Made by a program: the position numbers and the translations under genes. Below, piece by piece: positions 22,770-32,315 of a stretch of 64,000 nt of DNA. This DNA is from an uncultured Pelagibacteraceae bacterium (lineage in GTDB: Bacteria; Pseudomonadota; Alphaproteobacteria; Pelagibacterales; Pelagibacteraceae). Location: NCBI GenBank assembly GCA_902555065.1, contig CACDQQ010000001.1, positions 163,474 through 227,473 of the forward strand, written 5' to 3'. How positions within the stretch are numbered: the stretch's first letter is position 1; each line of letters begins with the position of its first letter. The notes beneath the pieces are model-generated. The model was not told the DNA's origin, searched no databases, and saw nothing but the letters and a program-made list of their open reading frames with translations.

Positions 22770-23819
22770 TCATTTTTCTGGGTAAATAATCACCGAATCA
22801 TGAATTTTTTCAATAATACATCCAGAAAGCGTCAATTTTACGTTTTTATCAGAGAGCTTTAATGAGTTAACTAGTGCAACTACCTTTTTGCCTCTTGGAT
22901 AGTTTTTTTTCATACTAATAATTGTAATTACTTTTATAAAACTTCTCAAAATAATTTCGCCTGGATTATCAAAAAAAGACTTATTTAAGATTATTTTTTT
23001 TTCTTTTTCAAAATATTTTGAGTTTTCAACAACATTTTTCTCGACGTAAAATTCAATAACTTGATTACTTTTTGATAAATTTTTTAGAGTTAAATAGAAT
23101 TTATTAAAGTTTAAACCTTCTTTATCTAAATTTAGTAGAAGTTTTCTAATTCTATTTCTTAAAAATCTATCATTGTTATTTGTTGGATCATCTACAAAAA
23201 AACCAAAAGATTTTTTATTAATATTAATTAATTCTTTTTTTGAAGTAGACAAAAATGGTCTAATAATCTTTATACCATTATAATTACTTACATTTTTATT
23301 AAAAGAAACAAGACCTTTTAAACCAGAACCTCTCAAAAATCTTATAAAAAAATTCTCAATAAAATCATCTTTGTGATGTCCTAATAATAGATAGTCTATG
23401 TTATATTTATTACACTCTTTTGAAAATAAATCATATCTTAAGTCTCTCGCGTAAGATTGTAGATTGTTATCAATTTTACTAATTTTTCTAGATAAAATTT
23501 TACAATTAATTTGAAAGTTTTTTTCAAGTGTATATTTTAAATTTTTAGCTTCTTTTGTGGACTCCTTTCTTAATTTATGATCGATAATTACTGGGTACAA
23601 TTTTACATTATGCTTTAAAGAATAACATTTAGCGAAAAATAAAACGGATAAGCTGTCAACACCACCAGATACCCCAATCATAATCTTCTTGTTACTGATA
23701 TTTAAAGATGTGAGGTTGTTTGAAAATATTTTATATAACTTTTTTAAATGTGGATCCTTTAATTTTGTTAAATAAAAATTAAGAGTTTTCTTTGATACAC
23801 TCAAACTTTTTCTCTTCAT
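22770..23819 (-). CDS. tilS: tRNA(Ile)-lysidine synthase (start placed at MKRKSLS)
   Basis: IMIGVSGGVDSLSVLFFAKC PP-loop and LLGHHKDDFIENFFIRFLRGSGLKGL. Confidence 0.9.
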   Translation of the reverse strand: MKRKSLSVSKKTLNFYLTKLKDPHLKKLYKIFSNNLTSLNISNKKIMIGVSGGVDSLSVLFFAKCYSLKHNVKLYPVIIDHKLRKESTKEAKNLKYTLEKNFQINCKILSRKISKIDNNLQSYARDLRYDLFSKECNKYNIDYLLLGHHKDDFIENFFIRFLRGSGLKGLVSFNKNVSNYNGIKIIRPFLSTSKKELININKKSFGFFVDDPTNNNDRFLRNRIRKLLLNLDKEGLNFNKFYLTLKNLSKSNQVIEFYVEKNVVENSKYFEKEKKIILNKSFFDNPGEIILRSFIKVITIISMKKNYPRGKKVVALVNSLKLSDKNVKLTLSGCIIEKIHDSVIIYPEK

Positions 23820-24783
23820 ATTTAGCTTTTTGAAGGACTGATTGAGTGGCATTAGGATATTGTTTTTTAACACCAGCAATCATTAAGCAACCCTGATCTT
23901 TCTCCCCTATTTGAACTAAGGATATGCCAAGCTTTAAAAGGTTAATAGGTGCTTTTTCACTCTTAGGATATTTTTGGTAACCTTCTAAGTAAGCAGAAGC
24001 TGCATCAGTGTATAGTTGTCTTATTCTAAAAGTCTCAGCATACCAATACTGAGCATTTCCAGAAAGATCATTATCTGGATTTGTATCTACAAATTCTCTA
24101 AATGCTCTTTCTGCCATATTATAATCTCCAACTTTTAAGAAGCTAGTTGCAAATTCATATTGCTCCAATGGAGATGCATCAGGTAAAATTTTTTCCTCGT
24201 TAATAAAACTTTCCGTTAAGATGGTTTTAGTTGTCTCAACAGACTGTATTGCCTGTGACTCATTTGTGTCTGTCATATCTTTATATGATATTGTTCCTAA
24301 ATCTTGAGGCTGTGATGTTCCTGGCATTAATTTATTGCTCGCTAAGTCTGTCTCTTTGTTTTCGTTTGTTGATAAATTCTGTTCATTACTTATAGTATTT
24401 TGTGCAAGACTTGAATTATTTTCTAATTCTTGAAATCTCAACTGATTATCGGCTTGAGTTTTTGATAATCTTGATGATAGTTTGTCTATTTTAAAATTAA
24501 TTTCTTCAAATTTATTAGTCAAATTTTGAAACTGCTTTTCTATTTCCGACAATTTGAGTAAGTGCCTTGTCAGTACATCTTCAGTTTCCTTATCATTTAA
24601 AGATGTTTCTCCACCAGATTTTTTTTGAAATGATTCTGAATATACGGCTCTTTCTAAAGTTCTAAGATCTTTTTGAATGATTTCTAAAATTTCTCTCATA
24701 TTTAATTCTTCTGAAACTACATTGAAAGAAATAAAAGAGAGTGAGATTATAAAAGTAAAAATTTTAGTGCAATATTTAAACAT
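23779..24783 (-). CDS. Tol-Pal system protein CpoB/YbgF-like (coiled coil plus TPR)
   Basis: Signal peptide, coiled coil and C-terminal AERAFREFVDTNPDNDLSGNAQYWYAETFR TPR; next to pal. Confidence 0.85.
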   Translation of the reverse strand: MFKYCTKIFTFIISLSFISFNVVSEELNMREILEIIQKDLRTLERAVYSESFQKKSGGETSLNDKETEDVLTRHLLKLSEIEKQFQNLTNKFEEINFKIDKLSSRLSKTQADNQLRFQELENNSSLAQNTISNEQNLSTNENKETDLASNKLMPGTSQPQDLGTISYKDMTDTNESQAIQSVETTKTILTESFINEEKILPDASPLEQYEFATSFLKVGDYNMAERAFREFVDTNPDNDLSGNAQYWYAETFRIRQLYTDAASAYLEGYQKYPKSEKAPINLLKLGISLVQIGEKDQGCLMIAGVKKQYPNATQSVLQKAKYEEKKFECIKENS

Positions 24784-24811
24784 TAAATTATTTTTTAATT
24801 ATAATGATGGC

Positions 24812-24855
24812 AAAAAAAAGACCCTTAAATTATTTATGATAATTTTAGGGTCTTT
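24812..24855 (-). terminator. Intrinsic terminator of the tol-pal operon
   Basis: Minus strand AAAGACCCTAAAATTAT-CATAA-ATAATTTAAGGGTCTTTTTTTTG: 17-bp arms with one mismatch, followed by a T run just downstream of pal. Confidence 0.85.
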
Positions 24856-24871
24856 AAATATTTAAATAGCT

Positions 24872-25360
24872 TTAATTAGCTTTTACGGTTACAGATCTTC
24901 TATTCTTAGACCATGAAAGTGGATTTGAACCTGAGTCCACTGGTCTTTCTTTTCCATAACTTATAACCGATATTCTATCCGCAGATATACCGTAAGTAAT
25001 TAGATAATCTTTAGCAGCATTTGCTCTTCTTTCACCTAATGCTAAGTTATATTCTCTTGTGCCTCTCTCATCTGCATGACCTTCAACAACAACATTGATA
25101 CTTGAATTAGCTCTTAACCAGTTTGCTTGTTTTCTTAATGTATCTCTTGATTTAGTAGTTAAAATAGATTCGTTTGTGGCAAAAAATACTCTGTCTGGAA
25201 CACCGTCAGCTAAATATTTAACAGTATCCGTGCCTGTATAAACATCACCCTGCATTTGACCCTCTACTTTTGTAGTAGTTTTTTTTGTTGCACAAGCTGA
25301 TACGATTAAACTTAATAATATAACTAGAAAAGTATTTCTAAATGATTTGCTAAAATTCAT
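24872..25360 (-). CDS. pal: Peptidoglycan-associated lipoprotein (OmpA family)
   Basis: Lipobox region LIVSACATK; VVEGHADERGTREYNLALGERRANAAKDYL. Confidence 0.95.
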   Translation of the reverse strand: MNFSKSFRNTFLVILLSLIVSACATKKTTTKVEGQMQGDVYTGTDTVKYLADGVPDRVFFATNESILTTKSRDTLRKQANWLRANSSINVVVEGHADERGTREYNLALGERRANAAKDYLITYGISADRISVISYGKERPVDSGSNPLSWSKNRRSVTVKAN

Positions 25361-25459
25361 TAATGCTCCTTAATATTTTATTAGAACTTTTTCACAACTA
25401 ATTAGATGTTTCAAGCATAAAAATCAACTTAATTTATATTAAAAATTAATAAAAAAGCC

Positions 25460-26806
25460 TTAATTACTTAATAAAGACGACCAAGATGGGTCAGAGGCAT
25501 CCGTCTCTGTTTGAACCTGCCTTTCATTGTATCCTGTAAGATCAATAGACCAGAGCTTTGCGCTAAATCCCTCGCCTTTATCGTTAGATTTAGTTTCTCT
25601 GTAGAAAATTAAAACCCTTCCATTTGGAGACCAAGAAGGCGCTTCCTGATAGTAATTTTCAGTTAACAATCTTTCTCCAGAACCATCTGTTCGCATAACA
25701 CCAATATAAAATTTTCCTTTATGTAATTTTGTAAATGCTATTAAATCTCCTCTAGGAGACCATACGGGAGTACCATATAAACCTTTGCCGAAAGAAATTC
25801 TTTTTACATTTGAACCATCGGATTTCATTACATAAATTTGTTGAAAGCCACTTCTATCAGAATTAAATGTTATATACTTGTTATCAGGAGAATATGATGG
25901 GGACGTATCAATTGATGGATGATTTGTAATTCTTTCAACAACTCTATTTTCTAAATCCATTGTATAAATATCTGAGTTTCCGTCTTTAGCAAAACTCATA
26001 ATAATTTTCTTACCATTGGGTGAAAATCTTGGAGCAAATGTCATTCCAGGAAAATCACCAACAACTTCTTGTTTGCCAGTTTCAATGTCTAATAAATACA
26101 CTCTAGGTAGATTTTTGAAATATGATAAATAAGTCACCATCTGACTTGTTGGATTAAATCTTGGAGTTAAAACTAACTCATTTCCCAAAGTTAAATATTT
26201 TGTGTTAAAACCATCTTGATCCATAATAGCTAACTTCTTCACTCTTGCTGTCTTAGGTCCTTCTTCAGAAACATAAATAATTCTAGTATCAAAGTATCCT
26301 TTTTCTCCAGTTAATCTCTCATAAACTTTATCAGAAATTATATGTCCTACTCTCCTCCAGTTACTTGGAACTGTCGTAAAAGCTAAAGCCATCATTTCCC
26401 TTCCAGCTAAAATGTCCCAAAGTCTAAATTCAACTTTTAATTTCTTGTCTTCAATTGTTACTTTTCCTGTTATTAAAGCTTGAGCTTTAATTAAAGCCCA
26501 ATCTTCAAATCTTGGTTTTAAATGTGCAATATCAGGCTTTTGTAAAAATGCTTCACTACTAAGTGGATTAAATAAACCCGAAGTTTTAAGATTATTTTCA
26601 ACAACAGATGAAATTTCAGAACCAACATTTTCTATTTTTAATTCATTAATTGAATTTTTTTTTGAGTTATCGTCTTGAAATAATGGTGAAACTGCAATTG
26701 GTAAAGGATCTAGATTACCTCTTGTTATGTCAATTTCTATTAAAGAATTTGCTTTTGTAATCAAAAACAAAAATACTAAAAAGGTTAAGTTAAATAATCT
26801 AATCAT
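25460..26806 (-). CDS. tolB: Tol-Pal system beta-propeller TolB
   Basis: WD40-like repeats [34 protein letters not shown]. Confidence 0.94.
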   Translation of the reverse strand: MIRLFNLTFLVFLFLITKANSLIEIDITRGNLDPLPIAVSPLFQDDNSKKNSINELKIENVGSEISSVVENNLKTSGLFNPLSSEAFLQKPDIAHLKPRFEDWALIKAQALITGKVTIEDKKLKVEFRLWDILAGREMMALAFTTVPSNWRRVGHIISDKVYERLTGEKGYFDTRIIYVSEEGPKTARVKKLAIMDQDGFNTKYLTLGNELVLTPRFNPTSQMVTYLSYFKNLPRVYLLDIETGKQEVVGDFPGMTFAPRFSPNGKKIIMSFAKDGNSDIYTMDLENRVVERITNHPSIDTSPSYSPDNKYITFNSDRSGFQQIYVMKSDGSNVKRISFGKGLYGTPVWSPRGDLIAFTKLHKGKFYIGVMRTDGSGERLLTENYYQEAPSWSPNGRVLIFYRETKSNDKGEGFSAKLWSIDLTGYNERQVQTETDASDPSWSSLLSN

Positions 26807-27774
26807 TATCCTCCAAGCATATCACGAGCATCAAAATTTAAAATCATATTTTTCCATCTTTCATATCCACTTGTAGGGACTTTTAATGGATTACACAGCT
26901 GAATAGCTCTTCTCACACTATCTGCAAGTGTTCTAAATTTTTCTTTACCAGGTGTATTCATTTTTACATGATCTAACATTTCAAGTTTTTCAATTGTTCC
27001 GTCTGGTTTTAATTGAAGTTTAACTCTAACTAATAAATCTTCACTAAATGGCAAACCTATAGGCACACTCCAACATGTAAATATTTGAGCCTTTAAAGCA
27101 TCTTCCTCACTTAATGTTAGCTTCGAATAGTCCATAGTTTCATCATTTGATTGAGAAATCTTATCAACTTCTTTTTTTGTTTCTGCTAAATTTTCTTTTT
27201 TTTTATCAATTAAAGCTGCTATTTCATTTAAATCTAATTTTTCTTTTTTTTCAAATTCAGACACTTGTTTAACTTTTTTTTCATCCAAAATAGGTTTTTT
27301 AGTTTGAACTATTTTTTTTATATTTTCATCATTGATTTCCTTTGAAGGTTTTTGCTTTTTTTCTTCTTTAGGTTGAATTTTTTGTTTATCTTCATCTGGC
27401 ATAGGTACAGCATTTAATTTTTCTTTTTTTAACTTTTCTATTTTATTTTCACTCGTTGGTGTTTTTTTTGATGCAACCTTGGAAATTTCATTTTTTTTTT
27501 TATCTGTCTGAACTTCTTTTTTTTCATCTTTTTTTACTTTTTTAGGAGGGGCCTGTTCAGACAAAAGCTTTTCATTTTCTTTTTTTACCTTCTCAATTAT
27601 TTTTGATGCTTTTGGTGCGAAAGGAATATTTGTCTTTTCGGCTATTTGAATAAGTTCAACAGAAATAAGAGGTGGAATATCCAGGGGTTTTTTGGCTACA
27701 AATGGCAAAGCCAGAATACTCACCATAACAATAGCAACATGAAATCCAGATGAGATTAAAAGACCTCGATACAT
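26806..27774 (-). CDS. tolA: TolA-like periplasm-spanning protein
   Basis: N-terminal TM, Lys/Glu-rich central domain, C-terminal TonB/TolA-like domain; position between tolR and tolB. Confidence 0.85.
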   Translation of the reverse strand: MYRGLLISSGFHVAIVMVSILALPFVAKKPLDIPPLISVELIQIAEKTNIPFAPKASKIIEKVKKENEKLLSEQAPPKKVKKDEKKEVQTDKKKNEISKVASKKTPTSENKIEKLKKEKLNAVPMPDEDKQKIQPKEEKKQKPSKEINDENIKKIVQTKKPILDEKKVKQVSEFEKKEKLDLNEIAALIDKKKENLAETKKEVDKISQSNDETMDYSKLTLSEEDALKAQIFTCWSVPIGLPFSEDLLVRVKLQLKPDGTIEKLEMLDHVKMNTPGKEKFRTLADSVRRAIQLCNPLKVPTSGYERWKNMILNFDARDMLGG

Positions 27775-27779
27775 AACCT

Positions 27780-28196
27780 TTATCTCTCTTTATTCGGTTC
27801 AGATATTAAAGCAACTTTTGTAAATCCTGACCCTGAAAGCATTCCCATAATTTCAAGAACCCTTCCATAGTTTATAGCTTTGTCTCCCCTAACATATATT
27901 CTTGTATCAGTTCTATTGTTTGACACTGCCAATATTTTTACAATTAAATTATTAAATTCAACTTTTGTTTCCTGAATAAAAATTTCACCTTTAGAATTAA
28001 TTGTTAAAGTTAAAGGTTCATTTTCCTCAGGAAGTGTATCGGCAGAAGTTTCTGGCAAATCTACTTGGACGCCAACAGTAAGTAAAGGTGCAGTGACCAT
28101 AAATATAATTAGTAGAACCAGCATTACATCAACAAATGGTGTAACATTAATTTCACTCATTGGATCATTTTTTGAACTTTTGAGCTTAAATCCCAT
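27780..28196 (-). CDS. tolR: ExbD/TolR family protein
   Basis: INVTPFVDVMLVLLIIFMVTAPLL. Confidence 0.95.
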   Translation of the reverse strand: MGFKLKSSKNDPMSEINVTPFVDVMLVLLIIFMVTAPLLTVGVQVDLPETSADTLPEENEPLTLTINSKGEIFIQETKVEFNNLIVKILAVSNNRTDTRIYVRGDKAINYGRVLEIMGMLSGSGFTKVALISEPNKER

Positions 28197-28871
28197 TTAA
28201 ATAATTGATAAAAATCTTTTTGAAAAATTTTCTAATTTTTGTGAGTATTTTCTAGAGTCTGAATTGAATTTATTATATGCAATCACAGCAGGAATTGCAG
28301 CTAATAATCCAAGTGCAGTTGCAAATAATGCTTCTGCAATACCTGGGGCTACTATTGCAAGACTGGTATTTCTTGAAATTGCAATCGATTGAAATGAATT
28401 CATAATTCCCCAAACAGTTCCAAACAATCCTATAAATGGGGCCGTCGATCCAACAGTTGCTAGAAAACTATTATACTTTTCAACTGCCACCATTTGTTTT
28501 TCAATATTTACTTCTAGAACACTAGAAAGTCTCTCAGATAAATTTGATTTTGATCTAGTTTTAATAACTGTTTGCATAGAACTTTTAAATAATTTTGCCA
28601 TAGGATCCTCAATATTTGAAGGTAGACTGTTATAAAATGTTTCAGCAGACTTTGATTTCCAGAATTTTTCTTCAAATTCCTCTGCGCTTTTATTAATTTT
28701 TCTAAACATTCTAATTTTTTCGAATATTATTGCCCATGAATAAATAGAACTTAGAATTAATATAATGATTACAGACTTAACAATTATATCCGCTCGTAAA
28801 AATAAACTAATTAAAGAAAAATCTGTGTTACTTGCTAAACCTAAGCTTTGTGTTGCAATTTCTGCTTCCAT
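28197..28871 (-). CDS. tolQ: MotA/TolQ/ExbB proton channel protein
   Basis: VGSTAPFIGLFGTVWGIMNSFQ and GIAEALFATALGLLAAIPAV. Confidence 0.95.
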   Translation of the reverse strand: MEAEIATQSLGLASNTDFSLISLFLRADIIVKSVIIILILSSIYSWAIIFEKIRMFRKINKSAEEFEEKFWKSKSAETFYNSLPSNIEDPMAKLFKSSMQTVIKTRSKSNLSERLSSVLEVNIEKQMVAVEKYNSFLATVGSTAPFIGLFGTVWGIMNSFQSIAISRNTSLAIVAPGIAEALFATALGLLAAIPAVIAYNKFNSDSRKYSQKLENFSKRFLSII

Positions 28872-28927
28872 TCAATCGTTTCCCATTAAAATATGTCATT
28901 AATTTGACTTCAAAAAACTCTAATAGT

Positions 28928-29425
28928 CTAGTTATCGTTGTTTTCTCTTGTGTTTTCAAAATATTGAGCAATTAAAATAGCATCTGCTTTATTATTATCT
29001 TTTTTTCTTGATAACTTATTAGAAATTCTAGGAAACATCTCTATTGCTTTAGTTCTGCTGGCATCTTTTTCAGAATTAATCAAATTAAAATATTTTTTCC
29101 ATTTTGCTGGTCTAACATAAAAAATGGGAAGCTCCATTGCAGAACATATGCCTTTAATAACTCCAAATGATTGTCCAAAATTAAACATGCTTGTTACCCC
29201 TTGTCCTGGCATAGCAGAAACTTGTTCGACTATTACACTTATTTTTTCATTCATAAATTTATTTTTAATTAGCATTATTTCATTATAAATTTGCCTACCA
29301 TTAACTTGTTTTTTATTTTTTTTACCTTCAGACATCGTAGGCATGTCGATTACATCAATAACTTTCCCAGCAGAAAAAAAACAAATAGCACCTGCTATCC
29401 CTGGATCAATTCCAACAATTATCAT
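28928..29425 (-). CDS. RuvC-like Holliday-junction resolvase, atypical (phage-like) type
   Basis: IVGIDPGIAGAICFF N-terminus and C-terminal DNNKADAILIAQYF; sits between tolQ and yebC. Confidence 0.75.
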   Translation of the reverse strand: MIIVGIDPGIAGAICFFSAGKVIDVIDMPTMSEGKKNKKQVNGRQIYNEIMLIKNKFMNEKISVIVEQVSAMPGQGVTSMFNFGQSFGVIKGICSAMELPIFYVRPAKWKKYFNLINSEKDASRTKAIEMFPRISNKLSRKKDNNKADAILIAQYFENTRENNDN

Positions 29426-30148
29426 TTAACCTTCAAAGTTAACATTTGTATAAACATTTTGTACATCGTCCTCATCCTCAAGAGTTTCTAAAAATTTTGC
29501 CATGTTTTGATTTTCTTGTCCTTTAAGAGATACTTTATTTATGGGTAGCCACTCTATTTCAGTAGAAAGAAAATTTACAATAACTTTTTCGAATTTTTTT
29601 TTTACCTCATATATTTCATCGATATCCGTATGTACTTCATGAAATTCATCACGAGAAATACAATCATTCGCTCCCGACTCGATTGCTAATTCAAATATTT
29701 TATCTTGTTCAATTTCATTTTTGTCTATTTTAATTATACCCAATCTTTGAAAATTATGTGATGCAGACCCCTGGGTTCCTAAAGAACCGTTATTTTTGGA
29801 AAATATCGTTCTTAAATTAGAAGCGGTTCTATTTTTATTATCAGTCAATGCTTCAACTATTACAGCAGATTTGCTTGGACCAAAACCTTCATACCTAATA
29901 TTTTCAAAATTTGATTGATCATTGTTTGAAGATTTTTCAATCGCTCTCTCAATATTTTCTTTTGGCATATTGGCTGATCTGGCTGCTTGTATTGCTGACC
30001 TTAGTCTCGAATTCATATCGGGGTTCTTATCTCCTAGTTTTGCGGCTACCGTGATTTCCCTAGAGAGTTTAGAAAAAATTTTTGATCTCTGTTTGTCAGC
30101 TTTACCTTTTTTATGTTTAATGCCCGCCCAATGTGAATGTCCAGCCAT
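29426..30148 (-). CDS. yebC: YebC/PmpR family protein (start corrected to MAGHSHWAG)
   Basis: MAGHSHWAGIKHKKGKADKQRSKIFSKLSREI is the family N-terminus; the 26 residues before it in the ORF track are probably spurious. Confidence 0.95.
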   Translation of the reverse strand: MAGHSHWAGIKHKKGKADKQRSKIFSKLSREITVAAKLGDKNPDMNSRLRSAIQAARSANMPKENIERAIEKSSNNDQSNFENIRYEGFGPSKSAVIVEALTDNKNRTASNLRTIFSKNNGSLGTQGSASHNFQRLGIIKIDKNEIEQDKIFELAIESGANDCISRDEFHEVHTDIDEIYEVKKKFEKVIVNFLSTEIEWLPINKVSLKGQENQNMAKFLETLEDEDDVQNVYTNVNFEG

Positions 30149-30150
30149 AA

Positions 30151-30957
30151 TTAATTTATGTTTTTTAAACTTCCACCAAAAATGAAGCTTTCTATATTTT
30201 TTGCAAGTCCATTTCTTACGTCGCAATCTACCACTACCCCACTCAGAGATGCTTCTCCATTTGCAGGAAAATGTTTTACAGCTTCTCTTTTTAGAAATCT
30301 GTTAATTGAATTTTGTGCATTCATACCAATGACCGAGTCATAGTCACCACACATTCCAGCATCTGTAATATAGCTAGTTCCATTTTTTAGAACTCTTGCA
30401 TCATTTGTAGGCACGTGTGTATGGGTACCTACAACTAAAGTTGCATATCCATCAAATAGATTGCCTATAGCCATTTTTTCACTTGTTATTTCTCCATGAA
30501 AATCCACTATTAAAAAATCATAATCTTTTGATTTTTTTTTTTCTGCAATAAATTCTGTAGCAATTTTAAAAACATCATCACACTTTTTCATAAAAACGTT
30601 ACCCATAAGATTTAATACACCAACTTTCAGATTTTTTTTTGAATTGAATATGGAAAAACCTTTGCCAGGTAAATTTCCACTCATATTTATTGGTCTTAAT
30701 AATTTTTTTTCAGTTTTTATATATTCATAAATTTCTTTTTGATCCCATACATGATTGCCTGTTGTAATTACATCTACACCTACATTAAAAAGTTCATTAG
30801 CAATATTTTCAGTTAAACCCACACCTTCACTGGCTGCATTTTCACCGTTAACACAAACAAAATCTATACCTTTTTTTGAGACTATATTTGGCAAGTTTTT
30901 TTTTACTGATTTGAAGCCTGCATCTCCAACTATATCGCCTAAAAATAAAATCTTCAT
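30151..30957 (-). CDS. YmdB-family metallophosphoesterase
   Basis: MKILFLGDIVGDAGFKSV, VNGENAASEGVGL, TGNHVWDQKEI and VGTHTHVPTNDARV. Confidence 0.93.
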   Translation of the reverse strand: MKILFLGDIVGDAGFKSVKKNLPNIVSKKGIDFVCVNGENAASEGVGLTENIANELFNVGVDVITTGNHVWDQKEIYEYIKTEKKLLRPINMSGNLPGKGFSIFNSKKNLKVGVLNLMGNVFMKKCDDVFKIATEFIAEKKKSKDYDFLIVDFHGEITSEKMAIGNLFDGYATLVVGTHTHVPTNDARVLKNGTSYITDAGMCGDYDSVIGMNAQNSINRFLKREAVKHFPANGEASLSGVVVDCDVRNGLAKNIESFIFGGSLKNIN

Positions 30958-30958
30958 T

Positions 30959-31543
30959 TTACATTAATTTTTCTGTCAAAATTAAATCTAATTTTCTATC
31001 AAAATTTTCAACATTAATTTTATTAACTTTTTGATGTGAAAAAGCCAGTCCAATTGTTGTACATTTTTTTATTTGAGAAATTTTTTCTAAATATCTGTCA
31101 TAAAATCCACCGCCATAGCCAATTCTGTTCCCAAATTTATCAAAAGCAACTATTGGTACAAATATTATATCTGGGTATACTTTTTTCAATTTTAGTGGCT
31201 GAGGAATTCCTAATGAGCTTATTGCTAAAGGATCATTTGGACTCCATTTATAAAAATCCATTTGATGATTTCTTTTTATAATTGGCAACGAAATACTATA
31301 ACCGTAAGAATAAAATTTTTTTAGTATTTGCAAACAATCAAATTCAAAATTTATTGGAAAATAGCCTCCAATAATTTTATTTTTTGATAGATTAAATTTA
31401 TTATATAAACTATCTATAATGTTATTGCCTATTTTGATTTCAAAATATTTTTTTTTTCTTAAGTAAATAATTTTTTTTCTTAATTTAAATTTAGACACTG
31501 ATATTTTACGAAACAGACGTATTTGTGCTATTTTTTTTGACAA
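30959..31543 (-). CDS. 5-formyltetrahydrofolate cyclo-ligase family protein
   Basis: FVPIVAFDKFGNRIGYGGGFYDRYL motif. Confidence 0.9.
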   Translation of the reverse strand: MSKKIAQIRLFRKISVSKFKLRKKIIYLRKKKYFEIKIGNNIIDSLYNKFNLSKNKIIGGYFPINFEFDCLQILKKFYSYGYSISLPIIKRNHQMDFYKWSPNDPLAISSLGIPQPLKLKKVYPDIIFVPIVAFDKFGNRIGYGGGFYDRYLEKISQIKKCTTIGLAFSHQKVNKINVENFDRKLDLILTEKLM

Positions 31544-31952
31544 AGTCTTCTATTTCTAAAGTTACTTTGTCTATTAAATTTTCATAACTTATTTTGTAGT
31601 TTTCAATTTCATTCTCAAGTTCTTCTTGTGATGAGCTTAAATTTTTAATTTCATTTTCTTTGTTATCTTTGTACTGGTAAACTAAAGATTTTAATTCTTT
31701 AAATTTTTCTTTTAATTCTTGAAGCTCTTTTTTTTGCGCATCTACTTTTTTTTTGGTTTCAAAATACTCATCCATGACTTTTATAGAAGATATTAGTAAT
31801 AATTTATTCTCTCCAATATTTCCAAGATCAAATTTTAGATCATTAAATTTTTTATTTAAACTCAAGGATAATTCTTCCAAATGTTCCTCTTGACCATCTT
31901 CACAAGACAATAAATATTCTTTACCATTAAATTTTATATTTACATTTGCCAT
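31506..31952 (-). CDS. zapA: Cell division protein ZapA-like
   Basis: VNIKFNGKEYLLSCEDGQEEHLEELSLSLNKK plus coiled coil; adjacent to the 5-FTHF cyclo-ligase gene. Confidence 0.8.
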   Translation of the reverse strand: MANVNIKFNGKEYLLSCEDGQEEHLEELSLSLNKKFNDLKFDLGNIGENKLLLISSIKVMDEYFETKKKVDAQKKELQELKEKFKELKSLVYQYKDNKENEIKNLSSSQEELENEIENYKISYENLIDKVTLEIEDFVKKNSTNTSVS

Positions 31953-32263
31953 TTATCTATTTCTTCCAATAAATTATCTGTTTCTTGATTTAATTCATCA
32001 ATTTTTTCATTAAATTGTTTTTCTTTTCTTTTTGAAGTTTCGTAATCCTTTTTTAATTCATTTATTTGACTTCTAAGTTTTAAATTTTCTTCTTCTAAGC
32101 TTTGGAGAGATGTGGTTATCTGTTTTTTTTCAATTTCTAATTGATTTTTTTGATCTTTTAAAATTGCAACTTTATCTAATTCTTCATTATGTTGAATGTT
32201 TATCTCTCCTAATTTTTTTAAAGTATCCTTTAATTTTTTTTCTTTTTCATCAATGTTTTTCAT
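31940..32263 (-). CDS. Small coiled-coil protein (DUF4164-like?)
   Basis: Predicted coiled coil throughout, upstream of zapA; start trimmed to MKNIDEKEKKL. Confidence 0.55.
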   Translation of the reverse strand: MKNIDEKEKKLKDTLKKLGEINIQHNEELDKVAILKDQKNQLEIEKKQITTSLQSLEEENLKLRSQINELKKDYETSKRKEKQFNEKIDELNQETDNLLEEIDKWQM

Positions 32264-32315
32264 ATATATATCTATATTAATAAATTGAATCACCTAAGTC
32301 TAGATAGGATACTTT

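Noticed and set aside
27140-27620. Low-complexity Lys/Glu repeat-like DNA
   Set aside because: It is the extended helical linker of the TolA-like protein, not a DNA repeat element.
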